Assembly: GCA_040880485.1 (NCBI GenBank)
Contig: JBBDIJ010000008.1
Span: 1-64,000 of the forward strand
DNA: 64,000 nucleotides
DNA from: JBBDIJ01 sp040880485
GTDB taxonomy: Bacteria; Bacteroidota; Rhodothermia; Balneolales; Balneolaceae
Direction of reading: 5' to 3'
Position numbers and translations under genes: made by a program. The notes under the pieces are model-generated. The model was not told the DNA's origin and searched no databases. It saw only the letters and a program-made list of their open reading frames with translations. Numbering within the stretch: the first letter of the stretch is position 1; each line of letters begins with the position of its first letter. Shown here piece by piece: positions 26,220 through 34,278 of the stretch.

Positions 26220-27994
26220 TATTGAAATAACTCGTCACCAGAATCTTTTTCTTCTTCTTTAATATGTAGAGTGGTATCAATGGTTACATCATTGAGAAGT
26301 TGGATGTGCCCGGCCGGCCAACGAATTGTCACCTGTTCTATCCCCGAATCGGCAAGCCCTAAGAAGAGTGATTTGGTGGATGTACTTTGATATGAGCCGC
26401 CTGCTCTCACTTCTTGGGTGATCATGAGACCATCTGTTCGTTCGAGCGTAACTTTTGCGCCGACGGCATCCCGGTTGGACTTGGTTCCTTCGAGCGTCAG
26501 TTTCAGCCAGTGGTTTTCGTTGATCGTGGTGTTCATTAAAAGCTGAGGGTGGCCGCCGTCAATATTGGAGATGATCAAATCGGGCTTACCGTTGTTCTGA
26601 ACATCGATGACGGCCAGCCCCCTGGAAACATCACTGTTTTGAAAGGAACCGGTGGAGAGGGTTACATCTTCAAATCGTCCGTCTCCATTGTTTTTAAAAA
26701 AAAGATTTTCGGCATCTGTTGGGTTGAGGTCCCAAACCGGCCCGGCCGCCTTTACAAGATCGGGATATCCGTTCAGGTTCAAATCAGCAAATTCAATTCC
26801 CCATCCCGATGACCGTCGGCTTGGATTCAGGCCGGAGTAATGAGTCGCATAATCAAAGCGAAGATCTCCGTAGTTCCTGAACAGTGAGACGTAGGAACCC
26901 TCAAGATTGGTGGTGGCCAGGTCCGGGTGGCCGCTGTTGTTAAAGTCGGCCGTGTTAACTCCCATACTGCTTTTCACTTCGTTTACACCGGCTGATGCCG
27001 CCACATCGATAAAGGTTCCATCACCCCGGTTCAGGTAGAGTCGGTTTCGGGTGAGGTCGTTTGCGATGTAAAGATCGGGCCAGCCGTTATTGTTAAAATC
27101 AAACCATACAGCCGAAAGGCCTTTCCCGCCATCATTACTTACTCCGGCTTTCTCAGTTACCTCGGTAAACGTACCATCTCCGTTATTTTCAAAGAGGAAT
27201 GATTTCTGAGCCTTGAAAAAAGCCGGGAAAAGCTGACGTTCACCATAGTGTGCGGGATTATTGATGTCCCAGTCAACATTGTTAACGATGTACAGATCGA
27301 GGTGACCGTTGCGATTGTAGTCGGCGGCGGATGCGGCAGAGCCGAAGCAGGGATAGTTGCTGCATAATCCATCAAGACTCAGGCCAGCTTTGTCGGTAAC
27401 ATCAGTATAGGTGCCTCCATCATTTCTGAAAAGCTGGCCTCCATCATACGAAGCGATATAGAGATCCTGCCGCCCGTTGTTGTTAAAATCAAAAAAGAGT
27501 GCTCCCTGTGGCATCCCTTTAACCTCACTGAGTCCGGCTTCTGCTGTGATATCAACAAACGTACCGTTCCCCATATTTTTGAAAAGTGTTGATTGGGATA
27601 CAGGTTCATCGGAATGATCCTCAAAGGAGGACATACTAATCAGGAAAATATCTTCGTAGCCATCGCCATCCACATCAGCTACGGCAACGCCTCCGCCCAT
27701 CACCTCAAGGTAAGACGGGTTGGGTGCATTCACCTTTGCCCGTTTAAAAGAGTACAACCCGGCTTGTTCCGATATATCTTCAAATGTAAATGTATCAGTA
27801 TTGTCTGTTAATGTGGTTTGCAGTGTGACTACTTCAGCCGGAATCCATGGCTCATCAAAAACAAGGCTTAGCACCGGGATTTCGTGCGGGCCGTAGTTGT
27901 TGATGGCAAGCAGCAGCTGCGCGGCCAGGAATAACGTGCCAAAGATTTTCACTTTGGCTGTAAGGATGCTATTGCTGTTTATCTGCTCATCCAT
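26219..27994 (-). CDS. CRTAC1-family secreted protein: FG-GAP/VCBS repeats plus ASPIC/UnbV domain
   Basis: The 591-residue protein has an N-terminal hydrophobic stretch (IFGTLFLAAQLLLAI) for export. Then come several FG-GAP/VCBS repeats with calcium-type loops, for example DVDGDGYEDIFL, DFNNNGRQDLYIASYDG, DYNRNGHLDLYIVNNVD and DLNLNGYPDLVKA, predicted to form a beta-propeller. The C-terminus is an ASPIC/UnbV domain (NWLKLTLEGTKSNRDAVGAK, ITQEVRAGGSYQST, VTIRWPAGHIQ). Such proteins are abundant in Bacteroidota and Planctomycetes and mostly uncharacterised. ATG 27994 overlaps the permease stop by 8 bases, and its stop touches the next start: an operon of three. Confidence 0.88.
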   Translation of the reverse strand: MDEQINSNSILTAKVKIFGTLFLAAQLLLAINNYGPHEIPVLSLVFDEPWIPAEVVTLQTTLTDNTDTFTFEDISEQAGLYSFKRAKVNAPNPSYLEVMGGGVAVADVDGDGYEDIFLISMSSFEDHSDEPVSQSTLFKNMGNGTFVDITAEAGLSEVKGMPQGALFFDFNNNGRQDLYIASYDGGQLFRNDGGTYTDVTDKAGLSLDGLCSNYPCFGSAASAADYNRNGHLDLYIVNNVDWDINNPAHYGERQLFPAFFKAQKSFLFENNGDGTFTEVTEKAGVSNDGGKGLSAVWFDFNNNGWPDLYIANDLTRNRLYLNRGDGTFIDVAASAGVNEVKSSMGVNTADFNNSGHPDLATTNLEGSYVSLFRNYGDLRFDYATHYSGLNPSRRSSGWGIEFADLNLNGYPDLVKAAGPVWDLNPTDAENLFFKNNGDGRFEDVTLSTGSFQNSDVSRGLAVIDVQNNGKPDLIISNIDGGHPQLLMNTTINENHWLKLTLEGTKSNRDAVGAKVTLERTDGLMITQEVRAGGSYQSTSTKSLFLGLADSGIEQVTIRWPAGHIQLLNDVTIDTTLHIKEEEKDSGDELFQ

Positions 27995-29156
27995 AGGCCG
28001 CCATCAGGTATTCAACAGTTAAACCGGTTGCGATTCCCATTAAAAACGTAGCGCCCATCAATAGAAGCGGAGCCGTGTGGCCAACATCTTTTTTGAGCAT
28101 GAAATAGGTAACAATGCTGACCGACGGGGCAGTTACAAGTAACGCGGCAGCCGGACCCATGCCCATGCCGATGAACAGAAAACCCAAAACAAGCGGGATT
28201 TCGAAAAGAGTGGGGATGGCAATCAGCGTGCCGAAAGCGGAAAGGACTACAATGGCCAAAAATCCGCTTCCTAAATACGTTTCTACGGCACCCGGCGGAA
28301 GCGCAAGGCGAATCATAGCGGCCAGAAACATGGCGCCTGTCATCGGAATGAAGATGCGATAGGCAATTTCCACGCTGCTGCCCCACCAGTTTTTGATGGC
28401 CAGTAGACCCGCCTCACCCCAACCCGGATTATTAGAGCCACTGTTGAGAACCGTGCAGGTTTGAGAGTCCGCAATTGCGGCCTGTTTTTCGTGGTATTCG
28501 GAAGAAGAGAATCTTCCCCACCTGTTGCTGAATTGAACAGCAAGTTTTACGATCAATGGAGTAAAAACAACAACCAGAAGTATGGATGCCACAATTCGTC
28601 CCCATGCCGCCGGGCCGGGAAACATGACAAATATCGTGGTTAACCCCATGATATTGAGCAGCGATGCACCCATCACTACGCCCAGAGTGGTTTCGATGTT
28701 GGCCCCGCGCTGTTTCCAGCCAAGAGCAACCGGTACTGAGCAAGCGCTGCACATCATCAAGGGGGCACCAAGCAGGCCGCCAAACGTTGATCCTCTGGGC
28801 CCGCTCGAGTTCAGCAATTTGCGAATCAGTCCCTGCGGGAGAACCAGGCTTGTCACGGCACCTCCAATCAGAAAAGCAAAGGCCATCCCGATTGCGTTGT
28901 TATCTGCCATGTTCACACCGGTCGGGATCCACGAGAGCCAGTAAGGCCATCCATCGCGCGACATAATCTCCGTAAAAGTGTTGGGTGCACCAGTTGCCAG
29001 CACCGTGAGGATATCCGACTTCTCCTGAACCGACGGCCACCGGGTGTAGTTCATAAAGATCCACCAAAGAAAGAGGGTAATCCCAATCCCAAACCAGGTC
29101 TGTTTTGGGATGGATTGGATATTTTTTAGCGTTTTCTGGAAGAGCGGCTGAATCAT
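27987..29156 (-). CDS. permease of the ArsP/DUF318 type
   Basis: The 389-residue protein has about 8-10 membrane helices. Characteristic of the family is the helix GGLLGAPLMMCSACSVPVAL with a Cys pair (CSAC) and the related second-half segment FGTLIAIPTLFEIPLVLGFL, the two-repeat plan of PF03773-type permeases. Family members include organoarsenical exporters, but most are of unknown cargo; a thiol-reactive metal or metalloid species is plausible because of the Cys pair. It is the first gene of the island operon, with a perfect 18-base palindrome 81-98 bases upstream of its start. Confidence 0.8.
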   Translation of the reverse strand: MIQPLFQKTLKNIQSIPKQTWFGIGITLFLWWIFMNYTRWPSVQEKSDILTVLATGAPNTFTEIMSRDGWPYWLSWIPTGVNMADNNAIGMAFAFLIGGAVTSLVLPQGLIRKLLNSSGPRGSTFGGLLGAPLMMCSACSVPVALGWKQRGANIETTLGVVMGASLLNIMGLTTIFVMFPGPAAWGRIVASILLVVVFTPLIVKLAVQFSNRWGRFSSSEYHEKQAAIADSQTCTVLNSGSNNPGWGEAGLLAIKNWWGSSVEIAYRIFIPMTGAMFLAAMIRLALPPGAVETYLGSGFLAIVVLSAFGTLIAIPTLFEIPLVLGFLFIGMGMGPAAALLVTAPSVSIVTYFMLKKDVGHTAPLLLMGATFLMGIATGLTVEYLMAAYG

Positions 29157-29236
29157 ACCAATATAAAAGAGTATTTTATCTGAATATATATCTGTTCATT
29201 TTTTGAATCAAGCAGATTTCTTTTGATTTAAACCGA

Positions 29237-29254
29237 TAGCCAAATTTTTGGCTA
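29237..29254. promoter_or_regulatory. perfect palindrome, candidate operator of the island operon
   Basis: TAGCCAAA-TT-TTTGGCTA (29237-29254) is an exact 8+2+8 inverted repeat in the AT-rich region between the permease start (29156) and the mdh terminator. It is not followed by a T tract, and its position suits a dimeric repressor or activator site. No regulator gene is adjacent. Confidence 0.5.
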
Positions 29255-29290
29255 AACTTATTCGGTCTTTTTGAGACCCTTCACTTCGCA

Positions 29291-29324
29291 AACAAAAAAC
29301 CCGACAGGGTTTGACGCCTGCCGG
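29291..29324. repeat. right copy of a 34-bp direct repeat
   Basis: It matches 24202-24235 at 32 of 34 positions. This copy coincides with the mdh terminator (stem CCCGACAGG/CCTGCCGGG), so the terminator itself seems to have been duplicated at the two ends of the AT-rich block. Confidence 0.85.
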
Positions 29325-29325
29325 G
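29294..29325 (-). terminator. intrinsic terminator of mdh
   Basis: On the minus strand CCCGGCAGG (29325-29317) pairs with CCTGTCGGG (29308-29300), 9 bp with one mismatch and an 8-base loop, and runs into six Ts (29299-29294). It lies 79 bases beyond the mdh stop. In the plus direction the same stem is followed by CTTTC and would be weak. Confidence 0.85.
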
Positions 29326-29403
29326 CTTTCGTGCAAGTAGTGAAGAGCGCGTTCTCTTCTTTGTTTGCGGTTTACTTCCCGGTTGCCCGGGCTTTTTTTG
29401 GCC

Positions 29404-30363
29404 TTATGAGGACTTCATCAGTTTGCCAAACTCTTCCAGTACAGTTCGTACATGGGAGGCCGATTCATCGAGAAGTGCTTGTTCCGATGCGTCCAGCTTC
29501 ACTTCAATGATCTCCTTGATACCGCCATGTCCCAGTTTGACGGGGACACCCACATAGAGGTCATCGATTCCATATTCACCCGACAAACGGGCGCAGCAAG
29601 GGAATATTCTGTTCTGGTCCAGCAGGATCGCCTCTACCATCTGGGCTGCGGCTGCACCGGGGGCATACCACGCCGACGTACCCATCAGGCCAACGATCTC
29701 GCCGCCGCCTTTCTTGGTTCGATCTACAATGGCGTCCAGCTTTTTTTCGTCTATGAGCTGGGTTACCGGAATACCCGATACAGTCGTGTAGCGAGGCAGC
29801 GGTACCATGGTGTCTCCGTGCCCGCCCATCAGAAGGGCCTGAATATCCTTGGGCGAGACTTCAAGCTCAGTGGCCAGAAAGGCGCGGTAGCGGGCGGTAT
29901 CCAGAATACCGGCCATCCCCATCACCCTTTCAGAGGGGAATCCGCTCGACTTATAGGCAACGTAGGTCATTACGTCGAGGGGGTTGGAGACCACAATCAG
30001 AATGGTGTCAGGCGAGTGCTCGGCCAACTGTTTGGTCACACTCTCCACAATGTTCGCGTTGGTCTCCAGCAGGTCATCCCGGCTCATTCCCGGTCTTCGG
30101 GGAACTCCGGCGGTGATGACGCATACATCGGATCCGGCGGTATCCTTGTAGTCAGTGGTTCCGGTCAGAATGGTATCGAATCCGTGAATCGGAGACGCTT
30201 CCCACTGATCGAGGGCTCGTCCTTTGGATGGGTAGAAGGTTTTGCCGTCCCGTTCGATTTCTATATCGACCATGACGACCTCTTTTGCATAATCTCTCTG
30301 TGCGATGGAGAGTGCGACGGTTGAACCGACATTTCCTCCAGCGCCTACTACGGTTACTTTCAT
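29404..30363 (-). CDS. mdh: malate dehydrogenase (LDH-like type)
   Basis: The 319-residue NAD-dependent enzyme interconverts malate and oxaloacetate in the TCA cycle. The N-terminal dinucleotide motif is VVGAGGNVGST. The substrate loop has GVPRRPGMSRDDLL, whose first arginine pair favours malate over lactate. IVVSNPLDVMTYVA and catalytic His182 in GGHGDTMVP complete the signature. It belongs to the LDH-like group common in Bacteroidota and Chlorobi. It follows nadK by 33 bases on the minus strand and is closed by an intrinsic terminator, so ddl-nadK-mdh may be one transcript. Confidence 0.96.
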   Translation of the reverse strand: MKVTVVGAGGNVGSTVALSIAQRDYAKEVVMVDIEIERDGKTFYPSKGRALDQWEASPIHGFDTILTGTTDYKDTAGSDVCVITAGVPRRPGMSRDDLLETNANIVESVTKQLAEHSPDTILIVVSNPLDVMTYVAYKSSGFPSERVMGMAGILDTARYRAFLATELEVSPKDIQALLMGGHGDTMVPLPRYTTVSGIPVTQLIDEKKLDAIVDRTKKGGGEIVGLMGTSAWYAPGAAAAQMVEAILLDQNRIFPCCARLSGEYGIDDLYVGVPVKLGHGGIKEIIEVKLDASEQALLDESASHVRTVLEEFGKLMKSS

Positions 30364-30396
30364 GTGGTCCCTATTTTTGGTTCGTTTTGAGATGTT

Positions 30397-31269
30397 TCAA
30401 CGTTTCTTACGTGAATCGAGGCCCCACATCAGTTTGGTGCGGAGCGTATCGAAATAGTTCTGTCCGGGCAGTTGAATGAGTTTGATGGTGTGTTCGGACC
30501 GCTGAATCTCAACGGTCACCGGACCCGAATTGATATCAATAATGGTGCCGTCCCGGGACAAGAGAATGTGTTCCGGCTCCTCCTCTACGGTAATGGTCAA
30601 TACCTTGTCTGAAGGGAGAACCAGCGGCCGCGTGGTTAATGTGTGCGGGTTGATCGGTGTTAGGGTCATGACCGGAGTACCCGGCATGACAATCGGGCCA
30701 CCGGAGGAGAGGTTGTACGCGGTGGATCCGGTGGGGGTCGAGACAAGAATCCCGTCGGCCCAATACCGGTTTACCAGCATCTGGTTGTACTGTGCTGTTA
30801 TAGTAATCAGGGAGGTGGTATCCTTTTTTGTAAATAGAAACTCGTTGAGGGCGTGGTGTGTTTGGCTGCCGTTCACCGTGGCTTTGAGCATCGAACGCTC
30901 ATCCAAAAGGTAGTTCTGTTTGAGAGCTGCGTCCAGAGCATCAGAGATCTGTTCGAGCTGAATGTTGGCCATGAAGCCCAGCCGCCCGCAGTTAATGCCC
31001 AGTATGTCTTTGTCGAGACCCAATGTGAGCTGTGTGGCGTGCAACATGGTGCCGTCTCCTCCGATTGCAACCACCAGGTCGGCACTCTCCACCGCAGCCT
31101 GTTCCGAATCGAGGATCGTCATGGTGTCACAGTACCGTTTGGTGGCGAGTTCATAAAGTGAACGTGTGACCAGCCCGCTGCTTAGGTTCTCCTCGCACCA
31201 GGAGAGAACCGACATCAGGTAGGGTTTCACGGTATAGCGGTCGGTATGTGCGATGATCGCCAGTTTCAC
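30397..31269 (-). CDS. nadK: NAD kinase
   Basis: The 290-residue enzyme phosphorylates NAD to NADP. Signature elements are VVAIGGDGTMLHATQL (GGDGT), LGINCGRLGFMANI, ADGILVSTPTGSTAYNLSSG (the second nucleotide motif), and NPHTLTTRPLVLPSD. The length is normal. ATG 31269 overlaps the ddl stop by 4 bases, so it is translationally coupled to ddl. With mdh just downstream, the set joins pyridine nucleotide supply with a dehydrogenase, though that may be chance. Confidence 0.96.
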   Translation of the reverse strand: MKLAIIAHTDRYTVKPYLMSVLSWCEENLSSGLVTRSLYELATKRYCDTMTILDSEQAAVESADLVVAIGGDGTMLHATQLTLGLDKDILGINCGRLGFMANIQLEQISDALDAALKQNYLLDERSMLKATVNGSQTHHALNEFLFTKKDTTSLITITAQYNQMLVNRYWADGILVSTPTGSTAYNLSSGGPIVMPGTPVMTLTPINPHTLTTRPLVLPSDKVLTITVEEEPEHILLSRDGTIIDINSGPVTVEIQRSEHTIKLIQLPGQNYFDTLRTKLMWGLDSRKKR

Positions 31270-32477
31270 GACGTCGCTCTCTTTTCACCCGTTTTTGCCC
31301 CTTTGAGTCCCTTCAAGCCGGTGACGGCCTTTTCACTCAAAAGATTGGTTTCGTAGTGGCGTACACGGCCACGTTTTTGGCGGTGGATCTCCAGTGCTGT
31401 ATCGATCAGCTCTTCGAGCAGTTCACGGAAGGGGAGGCCGCTCGCTTCCCAAAGGTAGAAGGAGAAGGAGCCGGGAATGGTGTTGATCTCGTTGAACCAG
31501 TACTCATGGCTCTCTGCGTGAACCAGAAAATCGAGTCGCGCGACCCCGCTTGCACTCAGGGTGTTAAAGATATCAATAGATGTCTGCTGAATGCTTTCGG
31601 AAAGCTCCCCCGGGATGTCGGCAGGAATGATCCGTTCGGCCGATGCCATCCCTTTACCACGTCCTTTTTCGCTCTCATATTTGTCGCGAAAAGAGAGTAG
31701 CTCCTCTGCCCCTACAGGGCGCTCACAGACAGATGCCCGGCTATCTCCGGGCCGGCCCAGTACGGAGCAGTTCACCTCCATGAGCGGCTCTACAGCCCGC
31801 TCTGCCATCAGATGATCATCGTAACGAAATGCGCTCTCTGCAGCTTTCAAAAACTCTTCCCGATTGGACGCTCTCGCGACGCCGATGCTGCTTCCGAGGT
31901 GCACCGGTTTGATGACCAGAGGGTAGCCGATCGACTCTGCCTGCTTCAGAATGGCGTCGCGGTTCTCTACCCACTCCTTCTCCCGGAAATCGGCTCCCTC
32001 CACGACCGGCAAGCCGGCCTCTCTGCAGATGCGTTTGGCGGCCACTTTGTCCATCCCGGCGGCGGAAGCAAATACACCGCTGCCCGTACATGGGATGTCG
32101 AACAGGTCGCAGGCGCCCTGGAAGGAGCCGTTCTCCCCTTCAGATCCGTGAAAGGCTGCGAGTACTGCGTCTATTCGCCACTGCCGGCTCTTTTTGAAAC
32201 GGGATGAACCGGTTTCAAGCAGGATTGAGCTTCCGCCTGCATCCCTGGAAAAGGTGCAGGGAACACTCTCTTTTTCGAGTGCGGATGCATCCCGGTAACT
32301 CTCCAGTTCAAGCAGATGGTCTCCGGTGAGCCAGTTGCCCGATTTTGTAATGTATAATGCGATCAGTTGCCGTTGGGTCTCTTTCAGGGCGGCCGCAGCC
32401 TGCATAGCCGTTAAAACCGATACTTCATGTTCGGGTGAGATGCCGCCGAAGGCGATTACGAGTGTCTGTGGATGCAT
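31266..32477 (-). CDS. ddl: D-alanine-D-alanine ligase
   Basis: The 403-residue ATP-grasp enzyme makes the D-Ala-D-Ala dipeptide for peptidoglycan. Motifs are AFGGISPEHEVSVLTA, HGSEGENGSFQGACDLF, PLVIKPVHLGSSIGVARA, and the metal and ATP segment ARLDFLVHAESHEYWFNEIN followed by IPGSFSFYLWE. It is longer than the usual 300-370 because of a roughly 25-residue charged C-terminal tail (GLKGLKGAKTGEKRATS) and inserts near residue 75. The lid segment ending NEINTIPGSFS differs from the more usual NTMPGMT, hinting at the VanA/Ddl subgroup with altered loop. Dipeptide versus depsipeptide specificity cannot be read here. Confidence 0.93.
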   Translation of the reverse strand: MHPQTLVIAFGGISPEHEVSVLTAMQAAAALKETQRQLIALYITKSGNWLTGDHLLELESYRDASALEKESVPCTFSRDAGGSSILLETGSSRFKKSRQWRIDAVLAAFHGSEGENGSFQGACDLFDIPCTGSGVFASAAGMDKVAAKRICREAGLPVVEGADFREKEWVENRDAILKQAESIGYPLVIKPVHLGSSIGVARASNREEFLKAAESAFRYDDHLMAERAVEPLMEVNCSVLGRPGDSRASVCERPVGAEELLSFRDKYESEKGRGKGMASAERIIPADIPGELSESIQQTSIDIFNTLSASGVARLDFLVHAESHEYWFNEINTIPGSFSFYLWEASGLPFRELLEELIDTALEIHRQKRGRVRHYETNLLSEKAVTGLKGLKGAKTGEKRATS

Positions 32478-32706
32478 ATGCCGGATCGCTTTGTTCAGGG
32501 GCTAATGATACGAAAAAGCGCTCTCATATTGTAACAGCAGGCCGCTTCAGGAGTCGCAGCAACGGTTCAGTACCGGAATCGATGCATTTTCCTTTTGGGA
32601 ATGAGAGAACATTTATAAATCTTTCTCCGCATCGCCTGACGAGCTGTCTCTCGCACTCAAAGAGCTTAAAATATGGTATCTCTGTCGGGATTGAACCGGT
32701 TCGATA

Positions 32707-33090
32707 ATGGCTATGAACAAGAAGCACATACTGGTTGTAGAAGATGAGCAAATGACTGCCCGTCTCGTCGTCTATCGCCTCAAGGCGCTTGGCCACAACG
32801 TCGTTCACAAAGACAACGGGGTGGAAGGGCTTGATTACATTCTGAAAGAACGGCCGGAAGTGCTGGTGCTGGATGTGATGCTGCCCGGCATGTCGGGTTT
32901 TGAAATTTTGGAGAACCTCCGGGATTCTGAGGAGATCGACCGCTCGTCCATGAAGGTTCTGATGCTCACAACCAAAAGTCGAACAGAAGATATTTCCAGA
33001 GGCTTCGATCTCGGTGCTGTGGAATATATCCCCAAACCATTTAAAATGGATGAATTCCTGCTTCGTCTGAATCGTGTTATGAACTCGTAG
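32707..33090 (+). CDS. receiver-only response regulator
   Basis: The 127-residue protein is a single CheY-like receiver with no output domain: acidic pocket ILVVEDEQ, phospho-acceptor Asp56 in VLVLDVMLPGMSG, switch Thr in LMLTTKSR, and Lys110 in YIPKPF. It probably signals by protein contact. The HEAT-repeat gene starts 69 bases later and the glycosyltransferase overlaps that, so it may control exopolysaccharide synthesis by protein interaction; this is inference from the operon. A 229-base gap to the divergent ddl holds the promoter region, where I see no clear motif. Confidence 0.9.
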   Translation: MAMNKKHILVVEDEQMTARLVVYRLKALGHNVVHKDNGVEGLDYILKERPEVLVLDVMLPGMSGFEILENLRDSEEIDRSSMKVLMLTTKSRTEDISRGFDLGAVEYIPKPFKMDEFLLRLNRVMNS

Positions 33091-33159
33091 CGACCGGCTG
33101 CACCGCTGCTGCCGGGTGCGGCAGATGGCAACCACCTGTTAACTCTGGCCCCGTATCCA

Positions 33160-34278
33160 TTGATTGAATTTCTTAACAGCAATGCGGAACTCATCATCCG
33201 CAGTGTGGTTCTCTTTCTCTTCTTCCTTACTATTTTGGTACTGCTAATGGCCTTTTTTAGCCGGTGGAAGCTGCGAAGGCGAGAAAGGAGGCGTACCAGA
33301 GTCACCGAAATTCTGGGAGAGAGAATTATTCGTTATGCCAGTGGGGATATCCCGATAGAAGATGTTCAGAAACATCTTCAAAAACAGCAGGATTATACTG
33401 TGATGCTGGAGATTGTCAATCAGCTCGATCAGGTGCTTGGTGGGCCCGAAAAGGAGAGGTTGCAGGAGCTTATGGAAGTGGAGAGTACCCGTGTTTACTT
33501 CGAAAATCGTTTTCGTTCCGGTGAGCCGGTTTTTCAGGCGAAAGCGTGCCTCTGGCTGGCAAAACGCAAATCGATCCAGAGAGACAAGATTTCCGAATTG
33601 ATGGAGATGTCCTCTGCCGGGGATCCGATTCTCGCTTATGCGGCCTCATATGCCCTCATCCGTCATGGCAGCAGAGAAGAGAAGAGGGCCGCACTTCGAA
33701 ATGTGCTTCTGAACCATCGAATATCCAACATGGCTGTCAATGACCTACTGCACCAGCTCACACTGCTCGGTGAGGAGTATCATCGCTTCGAGATGGAGAC
33801 ACTGACGCAGTTTGTAGCGGATGCTGAAATCCCGCCAGGACGCACGGCGCTCCTTATTCATGTGTTGAATGAGATGGAGTATTTTCACAGTTTCGAATTT
33901 CTAAAAGAGTACTACCATAACGAGGGGGGCAAGCATGACAGCCCGGAAGTGGTAGAGGCAATCATCTATGCGATGGCCCGATTCGGCTATGAAGAGATCC
34001 TTCCCGATCTACAGGAACTTTACGTGAACTCGAAACACTCTGAAGTTCGCGAGGCAGCGGCCTGGGCGATGGGCTTCTTTATGAAGGAAGAGTCGATTCC
34101 CTTTCTCAAGTGGCTGGTAAACGACCCCAACTATAACGTCTGTTACAAAGCCGCGAGGGCACTCGCCGGCTACCCCGATATCGATATGAGCCGAATCAGG
34201 CATCCGAATATCAGTGACGGCGACTGGAACAATCTGACCGGTGAGATCCGAATGACCGAAATGAAAGGTGGTATTTGA
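33160..34278 (+). CDS. membrane-anchored HEAT-repeat protein
   Basis: The 372-residue protein has one N-terminal membrane helix (IIRSVVLFLFFLTILVLLMA), a basic stop-transfer run (RWKLRRRERRRTR), and a long helical cytoplasmic part with HEAT-like repeats (DPILAYAASYALIRHGSREE, SEVREAAAWAMGFF, NYNVCYKAARALAGYPD). No catalytic motif is seen, so a scaffold role is likely. The start used is TTG 33160; no ATG is available before the helix and no clear ribosome site is visible. Its TGA shares a base with the glycosyltransferase ATG (34276-34280), showing tight coupling. Confidence 0.85.
   Translation: MIEFLNSNAELIIRSVVLFLFFLTILVLLMAFFSRWKLRRRERRRTRVTEILGERIIRYASGDIPIEDVQKHLQKQQDYTVMLEIVNQLDQVLGGPEKERLQELMEVESTRVYFENRFRSGEPVFQAKACLWLAKRKSIQRDKISELMEMSSAGDPILAYAASYALIRHGSREEKRAALRNVLLNHRISNMAVNDLLHQLTLLGEEYHRFEMETLTQFVADAEIPPGRTALLIHVLNEMEYFHSFEFLKEYYHNEGGKHDSPEVVEAIIYAMARFGYEEILPDLQELYVNSKHSEVREAAAWAMGFFMKEESIPFLKWLVNDPNYNVCYKAARALAGYPDIDMSRIRHPNISDGDWNNLTGEIRMTEMKGGI

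Larger units (their letters stand above)
24202..29324. mobile_element. putative accessory island bounded by terminator-shaped direct repeats
   Basis: Between the two 34-bp repeats lie a wrecked hemN, a polytopic membrane protein, a CRTAC1 protein and a permease, all on the minus strand and visibly more AT-rich than the flanking genes. Removing the segment with one repeat would leave the flippase convergent with mdh and a single terminator between them, an ordinary arrangement. No integrase or transposase is inside, so it is either a degraded or passively moved element. Insertion by homologous recombination or at an att-like site is inference. Confidence 0.5.

Noticed and set aside
29452..30324. 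290-codon plus-strand open frame
   Set aside because: It is antisense to mdh and only a shadow of its codon use.
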